Source: Pseudopithomyces maydicus
Taxonomy: Eukaryota; Ascomycota; Dothideomycetes; Pleosporales; Didymosphaeriaceae
DNA: 64,000 nt
Assembly: GCA_026873275.1 (NCBI GenBank)
Contig: JANTUC010000005.1
Location: 1,550,001-1,614,000, forward strand
Direction of reading: 5' to 3'
The notes beneath the pieces were generated by a model, which saw only the letters and a program-made list of their open reading frames with translations, made no database searches and was not told where the DNA came from. Made by a program: the position numbers and the translations under genes. Shown here piece after piece: positions 43,030 through 55,651 of this stretch. Numbering within the stretch: position 1 is the stretch's first letter; each line of letters opens with the position of its first letter.

Positions 43030-45011
43030 TGTATATAGTAGTAGGAAACCTCGTCTTGTTTGACTTAGCGAAAGGTTCGCTCTGGGTGGATGATAGGAGG
43101 GGCGGCTCCAGTGTCACAAAGAAAAGTGTAGAGGAGCCAGTGGTTTGAGTGTCATCAAGAGAAGATCACAGGACCGTAAATATATATACATATGATTTGT
43201 AAACGAAGCTAGGGGCTTCACTCGGTTTGCACTGACGTGCAAACAGGTAGAGGCACGGGTGTGGACCAATCAGAGCCAGAAACAAGAAAATGGTGAGTTG
43301 AATGGCGCAGGGCATAGTTTGGAATAAAACCGTTTTTTTGGTTGAAACCTAGAGGTTTTAAGTCAGTGTATTATGGATGCCTAAAAATCAACTACTATGA
43401 TCCGACAACGTTTCTCAGTTGTTAACGCAAATATCAAATCTTGCATTGTTGAGTAAAGACAAGTCATATTCAACAGATCGAATATAGAGCCTTGAACTCG
43501 AATTTTTCGTTACACTTTTAGTGGGAATTTATATGTCTTTCAAACCACGGCTGAAGCTAAAGAAGGTGGCAGGTTGTCTAAATATTGGTAAAAAGCCTTC
43601 GCTTTTTATTCTACTCCGGGAGGGGAACATTAGATTCTAAAATCATTATTAGTACCATAGAATACCTTCCCATGTTCCATACAAAATATTGTTAATACCA
43701 TGAGTCGATATATTCCAGTGTGACCCCGGGTTTTCTGTTTACAGAGACATTGTTTGTGTCATCTGTAGAACGGCGACGCAAATTAAATACAAAATATTCG
43801 CTATCTCAAATGAACATAATAGTCATAGTTAAAATGTGTCTACAAGATGATAATTGAGGCGATGCTCTTCTATACAGGTGTATTTTCTTTATGTAGATCA
43901 TGTATTTATTTACTATCCCACATCAAACTGTTTAGCAATTGATTGTAACTGTGTGACCTATTGTCAGCATATGTTGATCAAGGCAGTTTTTCCCTGTGCT
44001 GTGACAGAGCAAACTACAGGTACGAGTCTCTCAGTACTTGGCGTTTGATTGTCGCGTTTGTATTCAAGGCAGCATAGAGAAATCAAATAAAACGTCATAG
44101 CAGGGTTAGCGCATTGATCCGAGCGGTGGCGGAGTCGCTCTGTCCCCCTGAACCCCGGTCTTGTCGTGATCACAGGTACATGATAGACAGAAGCGTGGAG
44201 AATCCGTTTTACAAATCCGCTCGTAGTTTTGAACAAGCTCCCATAGAATCCTCTAGGAAAGAAGGCTACACCTCTATCAATTTACAAAGGAAACAATTGG
44301 AAGCCCACATAATGACTACTGCCACCCCAGCTCTCCGGCAACCTGCCCCAGGTAGAGCCATGGTCGATTAGATTTTGCTCCTTATTCTTAATAAACCCAG
44401 GTAGATGTTCTGGTCAAAGTACTTGACCGTGTAATCAAGTCCTGTGACCACATTCCCGAGGACCGGAACTCGGGTGTGCTTTCTTTTATTATTGATTGCA
44501 ATGATTCTCGGATAGTTGTCGCTATAGCCCGAAGTTCTACTACTACTTCTGAATATCGCATCGGGGATCGAGTATTGAGATTTACTGCCAACAATGAATT
44601 CAAAGACCATATCACGCTGGATGAAATATCGATTGTCAAAGTTCCGGTAAGCATAGAATTCCGGCAAGCCTGAAGTAATGTTTGCGACGTTCAGAAGATA
44701 CCCTTGGTAGCCTCTGGCCAGGAAAATTTATCACGTTGCCTACGCTTCTCTGGGCATGAGTAGGAGTACAACCTCGGCTGCCGAACATGTGGTCGAGAAA
44801 CCATGATATATAAAGGATGATATCGGCAATCTCCGTTCATGTGTATTCGTGTCTTTACGTCGTCCACGAAGATATTATTGCCATGGCCAGAATGACGTTC
44901 CCGTCAAAACCTAAAATTGTAGCATCACATTCTGATAGAATTATTGGCAACATTTGAATCATCAAGAATTGAAATTATTTTACAAGAAATCTATACACAC
45001 CGGCTCGTTAC
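43030..45011. other. Gene-poor intergenic region
   Basis: About 1.98 kb, AT-rich around 43300-43900. Overlapping frames of 65-99 codons occur between 44114 and 44673 on both strands, including a minus-strand frame with YAYRNFDNRYFIQRDMVFEF. They could be remnants of a decayed gene, but none has a start, splice pattern or family that I trust. Confidence 0.4.
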
Positions 45012-46483
45012 CTAAGTTGAACGGCAGGTGAATGGGCTATGCGCAGAGCCCGTGCTCGTAAGGTGGATGATATCCGCAATCGTAGCATAGCTTCCCGCTC
45101 CAAGTGTGACTATTCCGATGATAAAGGCCAGCAAGCATGCTGCACTCATTACCCAATTCTTCTTATCGTACCAATGTCCCTCCTTCAGCAGGCAGAACCA
45201 CATGACAGCTGGGATCCAGAACGAGAAGCCAGAAACGAAGAGGGCGGATGCAAGCGACAAAAGGTCCGAGAAGATGGGGATAGCTTCAGCAATGATCCAC
45301 GCAATGATGGTGAAGATGATGACCAGAACGATCCAGGACGTCCATCCGGCGACGGTGTTGATGTAACGCAATACGGAGTTCTTGAACATACGGCCGTGGA
45401 TGTAACGGAGTGCCACAGTCGTGTTAATGGAACCAGAAATGAAGATAACAGGGAGAGCTATGCCAAAGGCGATCTTCGAGATAAGCGGTCCGGCGGAAAG
45501 TAGAGCAGGCGACTGGACATCCTTGCCGATGAAAGCGTAGCTATGAGCAGATTAGTATCAGATGACAGAAAATTCGGAAATTTTTTAAGAGCAACATACC
45601 AGAGAGCACCGGTCAAGGTGTAGATGGTGATTTGGATACCGCCAGATGCCCAGATACTCTTCATGTACTCCGAAGGCGTATGCATCTCGTCCATGAAGGA
45701 AAATTGACCAATCGCGAAACTGAAGGCAAAGATAATGTTGCTCACAGCGACGAATGCCTCTGAGAACTTCAGATCCTCTTTAGGCCATGCCGACCAGTCA
45801 ACCGAAGACATGCCACCATCAGAGTTGGTAGCTTGGATACCCGTCGCGATGATGGTGATGCCGATAGCGATGACAATCGATGCAAAATCGATGTATCCGA
45901 GGATTGCCACCTCAGAAAAGGAAGGTGGGATGGCGAGAATAAGGAGGATGATGGCGGAGATGGCGGAGAAGACAATGGAGCAGACATGGCCGCCGTTGAG
46001 GTCGATCAAGGCAATGCTACCGGTCAGGGCGTGCGAACCGACTACCATGACCAGTTCCAGAACAAGGGCGGCACCAAAGATTTCATAACCGACGCGACCG
46101 AAAAGAAGGCGGCCGGCGTCCGCATAGGACGCGATCTGCGGGTACTTCAATTTGACTTGGCCGACGAGGTAGCTTGTGAAAATGGAAACGCAACCGAGGG
46201 TGATGGTGAGGAAAACGCCAGGGAACATGCCGAGGGTTGCGTATGCTTGCGGCAAGCTGAGGGCGCCGAGTGCGATAGCTTCGACAATGGTAACGACGGC
46301 CAGGCGTTTCCAGCCCAAGCGGTGGAAGTGGGCATTGCCATCGGCAGCAATCTGCTTGATGCGCTGCGAATCGGTGACTTCGCCGAAGATGTTGTTTTCG
46401 GCCATCTCATCGGAATTGGCGTAGTTTTCCTTGTGGTCTTTCTTCAATTGCTGGGCGCCAGAGTTGCTGATTTCGTCCGCCAT
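45012..46483 (-). CDS. Amino-acid transporter, AAAP family (mtr-like)
   Basis: Two exons, 46483-45600 and 45540-45012, join in phase 2 across a 59-nt intron (GTATGT...TCATAG) to give 470 aa. The start is MADEISNSGAQQLKKDHKEN; the frame opens further upstream but that part is leader-like. A hydrophilic N-terminus of about 55 residues is followed by HRLGWKRLAVVTIVEAIALG and ALSLPQAYATLG, the conserved TM1 motif of the Aa_trans family. About eleven hydrophobic segments are visible, ending in WVMSAACLLAFIIGIVTLGA. The best match in style is the Neurospora mtr neutral/aromatic amino-acid permease group. It should be a plasma-membrane proton symporter for amino acids; exact substrates are unknown. 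Confidence 0.9.
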
Positions 46484-48974
46484 GATGGATGGGGATGGAG
46501 GAGAGAAAAATTCGAAAGGAGAAGGAAGATCAAATATGGCCGAGAATCGGTAGGTAGGTGGTAGCGTCCCAAGCCTGCAAGATCCACCCAACGATTGACA
46601 GACAAAAGCGAATTGCAGAATTTGACGTCCCTCCACTGGACCACATCTAGGTTCCCCGTGGGTACATATATGCTCGCCTATCTCCCCGCAATCTGGCCGC
46701 AGTAATGGGATTGACACAAATCATTCTGTTATCTTTTCGCGTGGAGAACAATCGTCCAGACCGAGACTCATTCAGGCCTGAGCGCCTTCGCAGTCGGCCT
46801 CACTTCCTGCGCACGATGCATTGAGGGCTGCAAGGAGAAAGCTTCGAGAAGATTAGGCATGCAAATCCTTGCAGCTTGCAGCGGCAGCCTTCCCCCGATA
46901 GGCAGTCCGCTAGCCGCATGTGGCTTGGTGCCGGGCACTCAACGGCTACGCTATCCCATCAAGAAAATTCTTAGCAAACTTGTTCCTACCATGTGGATCT
47001 TGTGTGTCGTTGAATTCTTAATTTGAATGCTACCTTGACCTCTCAGAGGATAGCTTCGGTCGTTTCCTGTGCGCACCGATCGCGTGCCAATATGAAGTTA
47101 CGTACTTTTCTCCGAACTCCTCCCTGGACATTACGATGTGCCGGATGGCTACGTGAACATCATGCGTTATCTCAAGGGGGAGGCACTGGGAATATGCTCA
47201 TGACAGTGGGGGTGATGTATCTTGGTGAACGGCCACGATAGATACTGTGCACATGTGCAGGCTTCATTTCTGAAATTGGATAAGAAAAAAACTCAATCTG
47301 CACCTCAGGGCCAACGCATTTCTTAAATTCTAGGCCTGGAAGTCGTCCCACGCGGTTATTAGCGGCATAAACGCACGCTATTATAAGGGTCCTGATAATC
47401 TAGTGTGAAGCACAGTGCTGGTAGCAAAGATAGACCGGGGCGATAGTTACCGGAAAGTCGGCGAGATCAGGCGCGATCATGTCTCACCGCAACCAGCTGT
47501 CTGGCTCGGAACACAAGTTCCGAGCCTAGGGCGAGATACCGAACGCACCCAGGAAATACTATCTCATAGAGCCCGTCGCGATCACCAATATTCCATCACT
47601 CATAAATCGATGTAGATCAGTTTGCCGCACGAAGAGTAGAAAATTGAAAACACACAGCACCTAGAACCAGCCTTATGTGATAAGGTGTTTGTCGAAAGTA
47701 GCTTTAGGCATTTGTCATCTTGCCATGTAGTGTACACGAGAACCACATGGCTCGAATCACCTCATCGTGCATGTAGATAGTATATTGGGATGGGGTCCAA
47801 TGTTGTTTAGTATAAGAAAGAGCTAAAATAAAATACTATCCAACTGTCAGTATTGGACCATAAGAGGAATGAACGGAGCGTTAAGCTGATGTTATCAATA
47901 AACCTACTTTCAACGGGCAGCACCCATATCATTTGAGCATGTATTAACATCAATCTTCACAGAGATTTCTCGCGGTGCCCAGCAATGCATTTAGACATTG
48001 TTTGAACCGCTTACAAGTTAAAGATAAGAAATACATACAGTTGCATCTCTTTTAAAATCCTTAAAATAGATACGATTGTGTCTTGGATACGCATATATGC
48101 GTTCGGTTTATGAATGATGAAGTTTGCTCGGGCAAGAAAATATACTATTTTTTTAGATTCCTGACTATGAACTATGCTGCTACGGCGTCTACTCAAAATA
48201 TGCATTAAACCTTTTGTAAATTTGCCTAGTCCAGTAACGCGATAGAGCAAATATAAGCTCAGTAAATGAAATACCCAGTAGCACGAAAGTTTGTGTGAAC
48301 AGGCGCTCTGCTTTGGTGAAATTTGAAACCCTCACCCAACGGAGATAATATGATCAAAGGCAAATGTCGCATTGTAGAAAGGGAAGTTCCAGGGACCAAG
48401 CACCGAATTATAAGCGTTCCATTTCCAAAAAATGCAAACTTAGCTATGCCGATATCCGTAGAACTCAGTGAAAAGCTCCACGTGCAACTGTCTTTGCAAA
48501 CCAAAGTCCCCCAATGGTGATGCTGAATAAGAACCAAAAAATGCCACAGAACGCTGGACAAAAACCCTGGTCACGGCAATTATGTTATTCCCCAAGCCAA
48601 GGGACTAAACGTGGGGCACAATGTTACCCCACTCTTGGAACAGCGTTCATCACGACATCCACGAACTATATCTGGCAGGTACCCAATTTGAAGTCTTGGC
48701 AACGACTATCGCGATGTGAGTTTACTGCGAGCCTTGCCTGTCCTATGGCCTCTTAGAGTGAGAAGTTCCGATATTCAGACTCTGGTACCCCACAACAACC
48801 TGGTGAGGCGCTTACCAACCCACGCATGACCCCTGTTACCTATCGCACGGGTCGTGTCCACCTTCTCAAGGCAGTCGAATATCGCCCGGCTTCGGAGAGC
48901 AACACTGTAAACAAGGCTGACCTACGTAGCGACTGTAACACGTGACTATTATCTTGTACACTTTATCAAGCAGG
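46484..48974. other. Gene-poor intergenic region, includes hairpin
   Basis: About 2.49 kb between the divergent starts of the amino-acid transporter and the FAD oxidoreductase. Only chance frames are seen (for example 48561-48259, minus). A perfect 10-bp hairpin lies at 47503-47526. A CACGTG lies near 48939, shortly before the first possible ATG of the oxidoreductase. Confidence 0.4.
47503..47526. repeat. Perfect 10-bp inverted repeat (hairpin)
   Basis: GGCTCGGAAC (47503-47512) and GTTCCGAGCC (47517-47526) are exact reverse complements around a 4-nt loop ACAA. It lies in non-coding DNA and is not flanked by a T-run, so nothing marks it as a terminator. It could be a structured RNA element, a protein-binding palindrome or a repeat remnant. 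Confidence 0.8.
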
Positions 48975-49040
48975 ATGGCCGTCGTCCCGGTAGCTATACA
49001 ACAACATCCGTTGAACGATCTACACCTATTGGGGCCCAAG

Positions 49041-50331
49041 ATGAGTTCTTTCCAAGTTCCGCAGAACGTTGTCGTCATTGGTGGCGGTATCGTTGGATCC
49101 TCTATCGCTTGGCATCTGTCACAGTCTAATGCTACAAACACCACCATTGTCGCCGCCAAAGTCGGTGGCGTTGCTACTCCCAACTCTTTTGCCTGGGTAA
49201 ACGCTGGATCAACAGATGCGAAGTTTTATTACGACTTCCGGCGACGATCCATGAACCGGTGGCGGGAAATTGAGCAAGAGGTACCAGGACTGTCGGAATA
49301 CATACATTGGGGCGGGTCTCTGAACTGGGAGATTGCCAACGAAACCGAGAGGGCGGAATATGGCGAAAAGTTACAGGAGTGGGGATATGGTGTTGTTACG
49401 GTCAACAAAACCGAGATCGCATCAACATACGTACCAGAGTTCCGCGAAGACTTCCTTCCGAACTGGGCATTGCGGTACACGGAGGAGGGACAGATGGAAG
49501 CCCATATCGTTGCCGAGAAGCTTGTCGAGGCGGCCCAAGCTGAAGGTGCTGGGCTTGTAGAGGCCAATGTCACTTCGTTTCTGAAAGCGAATGGCCGTAT
49601 TGCTGGAGTGGTTCTAAAAAACGGCGAAGAGATCATAGCTGATCATGTTGTCATCGCTGGAGGGCTGGGAAGTGTGGATCTTTTGGCTGCGGAGAACATA
49701 ACACTGCGTAAGATCATAGTTTGATTGCTTTCGACCATATTGCTAACAAAAAACAGCCTTGACGCCGAAAGCAGGATTGCTTGTCAACACGATGCCGGTG
49801 GACCAAGAATTGATTTCAACCATTGCCTACACAAATGACTTACACATTCGCCAAACAGTAGATGGCCGAATCCGATTCGGTTCCGACTATTCCGGGGCAG
49901 ATCCCGGTAATGATCCTCAAGCTGTCGCAGACGACCTGTTCGCAAAATTGCAGGCTGCCTTTACAGAGGGAGACAAACTGGTGTACGATTACTACACAAT
50001 TGGATACCGTCCAACACCGGGAGATGGTTTTCCGATTCTAGGTGACACTGGTGTGGATGGTTTGACCGTTGCGGTGATGCACTCTGGTGTCTCGAATGGT
50101 GCTCTTGTCGGCGAGATTATCAGCAGGCAGGTGTTGACTGGTGAAAGAGATCCTATCATGGATGACTTTTTGCTGTCACGCTTCAACGGCACAGCTACTG
50201 CGCCCACGAGCAACACTAGTAGTACCGCTAGTGTACCTCGACCGACCACTTCTGAGTTCACTGGGGGTGCTTCACGTATCTTGGGTACCGGCGCTGCTTA
50301 TGCTGCGGCTCTTGCGATGTTCCTTTTGTAG
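49041..50331 (+). CDS. FAD-dependent oxidoreductase (DAO superfamily) with GPI-like tail
   Basis: Two exons, 49041-49707 and 49757-50331, join in phase 1 across a 49-nt intron (GTAAGA...AACAG) to give 413 aa. An in-frame ATG at 48975 would add 22 residues (MAVVPVAIQQHP...). The Rossmann FAD motif VVVIGGGIVGSSIAWHLS starts near residue 10. NSFAWVNAGS, ADHVVIAGGLGS and GYRPTPGDGFPILGDTG, then HSGVSNGALVGEIIS, follow the D-amino-acid/glycine oxidase (DAO) superfamily layout. The C-terminus is unusual: a Ser/Thr-rich linker (ATAPTSNTSSTASVPRPTTS), then GGASRILGTG and a hydrophobic end (AAYAAALAMFLL), as in GPI-anchored proteins. No signal peptide is visible at either start, so localisation is unclear. 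It would oxidise an amine or amino acid, making H2O2 if it is an oxidase. Confidence 0.85.
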
Positions 50332-50701
50332 TTAGACATGATTACATCTGGCTGGTCCTACAACTCCGACTCCGACCATGACCCAAAGACCGCTCTCGTC
50401 CAGTTACGCTTTCTGTGCAACCAACCTGGACTAAAGTTACGAAGTACATACTAGTCAGCAAAGTCATTACACTTGAACAGTAGCCGGCTGGTATACTGGG
50501 CCAGCATATAGATCTTTCAGCGAATAAATCATTTATTGTACATGGTGACAGGTCAGAATCCATGAATTTCATCTTCCCATGTTACTTAACATTAGTTGAT
50601 AACGATTTTGACTGTGCACATTTGCATCATAATATATATATATATATATCTCATCATTTTTTGGGATCGCAGAACACGATGGGAGGGGCACATGCCCTAA
50701 T
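50332..50701. other. Intergenic 3' region with (TA)n repeat
   Basis: This 370-bp stretch lies between convergent stop codons. It contains a TA microsatellite at 50632-50649. No gene seen. Confidence 0.5.
50632..50649. repeat. (TA)n microsatellite
   Basis: Nine AT/TA dinucleotides in a row in the 3' region between convergent genes. Confidence 0.9.
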
Positions 50702-51405
50702 CTACAATGACGTGATGAACATCGAAAACGGTAGCGCCCATACCAGCAACGTGTGTCTCATACCCACCGCCCCAGAAGATTCTAATGCATCTGAACCACC
50801 TGTTGTAGTAGGCGTGGGCGTTACGTCGATAACCCTCAGCGTCGCATTATGAATTTTCCAATACTTATCAATGACCGCCGTCCCAGGCACCGTGTAGTGA
50901 GATTCTTCTGTTACATATACTGAAGTTTCCTTCACACCTTGGTGAATTCCCGTAATCCCGCACTCGGCTTTTGTTGCTGGCCTCCCCTCAAAGCTACAGG
51001 TAGAGTGGGAGGTGAAGTAGGGCTCTTTGGAGTGTTTCCAATCAAACGCTAGAAGCGCCATGATTAGCATGATATAATATGTGCGTAACTACAACCGCAA
51101 AGACGTAAGAATAAGAGAGCGCAAAACCTACTACTAGGCCCGATCGCAACCGTATAAGTCGGCATTGGTATACTCGTAGGCTGTCTCCCCCAGCAAGATT
51201 CAGTCGGTTTGCAAGTTGACCAAACGTTATAAGTCGTTATGTCACCGTTTGCATCGATGGACTGTGCTATCAGGCCTCTATATGGGTTTTCATATTCGCT
51301 TCCATTGTCGGGTGGAGAACTGTGTGCGATGGAGAATACTACCTCGTGGTCTGCAGAGGTGCAATGCGCAAGAAGACTGGCTACCCAGAAGAGAACAGAT
51401 TTCAT
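50702..51405 (-). CDS. Small secreted protein with GPI-like C-terminus, unknown
   Basis: Two exons, 51405-51132 and 51048-50702, join in phase 1 across an 83-nt intron (GTAGGT...TCTAG) to give 206 aa. A donor 3 nt away is equally possible and would remove one residue. A clear signal peptide (MKSVLFWVASLLAHCTSA) is followed by a mature domain with SSPPDNGSEYENPYRGLIAQ and four Cys (WSTCKPTESCWGRQP; STCSFEGRPATKAECG). The end has TPTPTTTGGSDALESSGAV and then a hydrophobic tail (LLVWALPFSMFITSL), the classical GPI-anchor pattern. It is probably a cell-wall or plasma-membrane surface protein. I know no characterised family. It is convergent with the FAD oxidoreductase, which has a similar tail. 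Confidence 0.7.
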
Positions 51406-51832
51406 TGTCGCTGCGCTTATGTGATGTCGGTGACACTGAAAGTGTGAAGTGATGTATGTAGGTGACCACGAGTTCCGTAAACCCCTTTTCAAATGACCGA
51501 GTCACAACCAGGTTGTGAATCCTTTCGTTAGAGTTAGACTCCACCTTGAGTCTCACCGGACTCGAACAAATCACTACACTTTTACATGATCTATATTGAA
51601 ATGTTGCAATCTCGAGTACCAAACACTTTTGTATACGTTAGGCTAGCCGATAATTAAGTAGAAGGTTGGTTGCTCGAGTATGTCCTGGCATGATTCTGAG
51701 TGGCTACCTAAGCGAATCTAGCGGCTTGGTAAAGCCGCAGGCAACCAACAAACGGCCGATCTAACTCTATTTAGAGCATGCCTGCTTCTGTAGTCGCATT
51801 CGTCACCTCGAGCCGGGATCCACTCGCTGAGA
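51406..51832. promoter_or_regulatory. Divergent spacer between surface protein and DUF6604 gene
   Basis: A 427-bp region between divergent starts. It must hold both promoters; no specific site is recognised. Confidence 0.4.
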
Positions 51833-54420
51833 ATGCCTCCATCACTGCTCGCCAATACATATCGTCGATACAAGCAAGATACAGACGATATTGCTACATG
51901 GCTTGCTACGACAGCCAATCAATTTGGATTCTCGACTGTTACGCTCAAGGATAACTCCAAGAACCCAACCCAACAGAAGAGTCAACGCTTGAAGGGGAAG
52001 GCACGGAAGCAGGCAAAACAGATCAGCAGCGACGATACCTCGCCGAAGGACACCTCGCCGGACGACACCTCGCCGAAATACACCATCAGCGTCAAGGACT
52101 TTAGTGCTTTTGCTGAATTTCTGGCACCCAAACCAAATGTTCAAGTTCCCGCGCCAGTTTGGGAAACACTAGAAAGGGCGATCAGACTTAGACAAGGTCA
52201 CAAAGACTACCATGCTCAGCAGCAAGCCGCCGATAACCAGACTGGCGACGGGCATGCCTACTTTCTAGGAGTTTTGGAGAAAGTGAGGGATCTTCTCAGA
52301 CCCCGTCGCCAAATCGGACTGACACCACCACAAGTCCAACCCGCTCCAAGCAGTAATCCAGCAAACGATGCTGAGATTCGCCTGGACAATATTTTCGCGG
52401 CTCTGACGGTCGAAGAACCCTCAGAAGCCTTCCTCAATATTCCGGACATTGCACCCGCCACTAAGAGCGATAAAGACACTGCTGTGTATATGGTGGAGCC
52501 TCGAAACGATCCACTTGAAATCCTTCTTGCAGTGGGAGCTATGCTTTTCGACTGCCACTCGATTCGATACGCGATTTTAAAAACGTGGGGTGTGTATGCC
52601 CAGCGCCTTACCACTCCCATTCCAGCCGCTGTCACCACAGATGTCGGTATCAGAATGATACAAGAGTTGGAGGAGCAGTTCATGAAGGACCATCCATATG
52701 AGTCTAGTACCGTGAATGCGAGGGAAAATTTCTGCTTTCCGCCATGCAAAATGTCTGAAGGTCTAGATCCATTACCTGATCGTTTCACAAATGGGGGCGC
52801 AGAAATGGGTTACCTCGTAACACATTGGTTAATAAGGAGCTTTAAACATTTGGTAAAACCTGGCAAACAGCCACGAATAAAGCACGGATCCCTTGAAGTA
52901 TTTGATCCGGGAAAGGACCGAGCGAACATGACAGGAAACAAGAAAGTATATGAAGACCTGAAACTCGTTTCGGAGATTTTTTCGGACATCATGTTTTTTC
53001 ATCACATGAATAGCGGAGGTCAGCTCAAGGCAACTGACGAGTTTACAAAGGCCGTGGCTCTTCTTCAGAACCAGGGTCATCATACAATGACTTTGGATTT
53101 TGCCACTCAGATCTACTTGGACATCCATCAGCTTCTCAAGGGCCAGGCATCGGTGGGTGCTGATGACCTCCAGACCTACGTCAAGGCGTGCAAAGAAACT
53201 CTTGAAAAACACTTTGAGTTCCAAGCAGATTTAAATGTTGTGAACGGGTCACAAGAGAAGCTCGACGAGCCTCTGAGGATGATACCGGAAGTCCTGGATA
53301 GTTGGCTGGTGAAGGACGATTTTGGTAAACTACAAACGAATGATGTATGTATCACTACTATCTCATACGCATGCTGGAATACTGACTATAATATAGTTGA
53401 TCAATGCGGGTACAGTAAGACACATCCCGTGCTCCCGTCCTTTAGTGAGCGAATTTAGCTGACGTTATCCAGCCTCTCGAGCAATTGCCACCTCCCCGCG
53501 CATTCTTCAAAGCCCACCCCTGGCTTTGTGGCTCCCTCATGTTTGGTATGAAGCTCGAAATGCAGCATATGGGTCTCGCTCTTTGTAAAGCCACCGGTTC
53601 TGCAAAGTTCACAGCCCATATCTACAATGCCGCTAGACAGGAAAATTTTCTCACCAAGTCGTGGGAAGATATGGATCTCGCTATGATGCTTCACGGAGAC
53701 CGTGCGATTTTCGTCGGCGATAAACCAAAGAATGCAGATGACTACTTCCGACGCTACAGCCTGTCCTTGGGCTACTCAGCACAAAACTTTTGCCAAGGCG
53801 GTAAGCGGAAGCATTCGCGCCCATTAGAGTCCAAGCGGGGTCCACGTGGCCAGATGGAACAAGAGGACGCGACCCCGGTTGCATACGAGCTGCGATCTGG
53901 ATATATCAGTCCTCAGAGTAAGGCAGTGTCGGACATTGACAAAGTGTTAACGAAGGTGCTCGAGATCAAGATGAACTACGAACTTGCTCCGGAGGTCGTC
54001 GCCAGCCACAAACGTTATGGAAATCGATTCATAAAACCAGAATTTCTCCTGCTAATCTTTCACTCTCTGATCCACGAAGATTTGGCGTTGACCTTTGATT
54101 ATTTCCATCTCCACCGTCAAGCTTGGCGACTTCTTCGTGCTATCAACAGCAATGTTACTGATGACCTCACGAATATCTACGGTCCTGGATTTATCAAGAG
54201 TGAGAAACAACTCCCTTTGGTAGTCGGGTTTATTCTCATGACAGCCGTCAACACGAAGAAGTTCGACACACTTCTCCAGCCAAAGAAGTTCGATATTATC
54301 ACTCTCAATCTACTGAAGAAGGCGTCAAAAGTCCTCGAACGTACGATGGACAGCGGCTCAGGACGCCTCGAGATCAAGATTCTTCGCGAGAAGTATCGCC
54401 TGGTGTGGATGAAGAAGTGA
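51833..54420 (+). CDS. DUF6604 domain protein, about 825 aa
   Basis: The N-terminus MPPSLLANTYRRYKQDTDDI, then ATWLATTANQFGF, matches the DUF6604 start found in many Pezizomycotina proteins of unknown function. One intron lies between 53345 and 53472. The model 51833-53348 + 53459-54420 (phase 1, 825 aa) keeps frame. A stronger GTATGT donor at 53345 with an acceptor at 53472 (phase 0, 819 aa) is equally legal. Both give LPPPRAFFKAHPWLCGSLMF shortly after the junction. A Lys/Ser-rich stretch with three 15-bp repeats (DTSPK/D units, residues 68-82) lies after the domain start. Other blocks include NDPLEILLAVGAMLFDCHSI and MGLALCKATGSAKFTAHIYN. No TM or signal peptide; probably cytosolic. Function unknown. 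Confidence 0.75.
52034..52078. repeat. Coding minisatellite, three 15-bp units
   Basis: Units at 52034-52048, 52049-52063 and 52064-52078 share GA(T/C)ACCTCGCCG plus three bases and encode DTSPK, DTSPD, DTSPK. They lie in the DUF6604 gene, in frame, so copy-number change would alter linker length by five residues. Confidence 0.85.
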
Positions 54421-55651
54421 ATGCACCTGCAATCAATGAACAAAGACTGTTCATATCGCCACATAGCGAGATCGAGACTGCGATATAATGACGTCAAGAG
54501 GATAAAAGATACTATCGCCATAGCCGGGGTAGCTTTCACTTGGGCAGTTCTCTTTAACGACACTCATGGCAGAGTTGTAAGTGAGATACTAGAAAGGTTG
54601 AATTGGAAGTGCAATTCTCATGGTGAGTGGGAATAGCTTTTTCATAGTTAAATCTAACCCATGCAATCTTTTTTTGAATAGGCTTTGGACGTCATCTAGA
54701 TGGCGTTGTCTTGTGTTTCTTCATGATATACATTGATGATATGGCTAGTATTGCCACGAAAGCCTTAAAACGGGTTCAAACATCAATGGTCGCTTCCACA
54801 GACTATAGGAACTCATGCTAAGACTAAGAGTTACATTTCCCGGATCATCAAACTTGAGTCTTACTTATTGAGAATAGGCTAGGAGAATTATTTGCAAGAA
54901 GAAACTGTGATATGCCCAAAGAAACTGAGAAAGGGAAAGTATGCCATGAATTCTTTAGATGTTATGGGATTTGATGTCTAAATCATTGCTTGTAGCACGT
55001 GTACCAATGAGCTATCACCATGAGGGTATCGCTTGTAAGCGCGAGCTGGAAGAATCATTGCTGTTTTCCGGGGTGCTATATATCTCTACTAAGTGGAACA
55101 AGAGTAATACAAAGGTATACAGCTATAACAAAAAACTGGTCACCTATCTCCTCAGACTTAACTAGTCGGGAAAGACACTGCTGCTTTACTTGATGACTAG
55201 TGCGGCATGCGTCTTTATAGAGATGGTGGGCCTGTGAATGTGTTGAGTGTTTTGAAAAAGCAGTAGCTGAATATGAGCTGACTAGGTTCAAATGCTTGGT
55301 AGGGTAAAACGCTATCACCCCTCTTGTGACAATATAAAAAGTGGATAGTCAGAATAAAAAGTTGTAATTGATTATTCGGACGAGTTACTCGGCATTTTGC
55401 AGGGTAATACAAAGAAAGATGGAATAATTAATTTAATCTAGACTCCTCAACTATTACACCGCGAGCGACGCGGCAACCCCATGATAGTGTATTATATGGA
55501 TTAAGGCCAGCGCACCCTCATCAATTACTTTCACCCTTTTATGTTTAGTATACTGTCCAATTGCATCTTGTTATTGAATTCGTTGCGTCTAGTATGCCTT
55601 TGGCTGGAGTCGGCATGACCTGTACAGGTCCTTACGACGTTAATTGAAAAC
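54421..55651. other. Intergenic, no gene seen
   Basis: About 1.23 kb, AT-rich, between the convergent DUF6604 and CVNH genes. Short frames right after the DUF6604 stop show no family features. Confidence 0.45.

Noticed and set aside
45833..46564. 243-codon plus-strand frame
   Set aside because: It lies entirely antisense to the conserved amino-acid transporter; highly charged shadow composition.
48259..48561. 100-codon minus-strand frame
   Set aside because: Hydrophobic but no coherent signal peptide or topology; the overlapping plus-strand frame is equally open.
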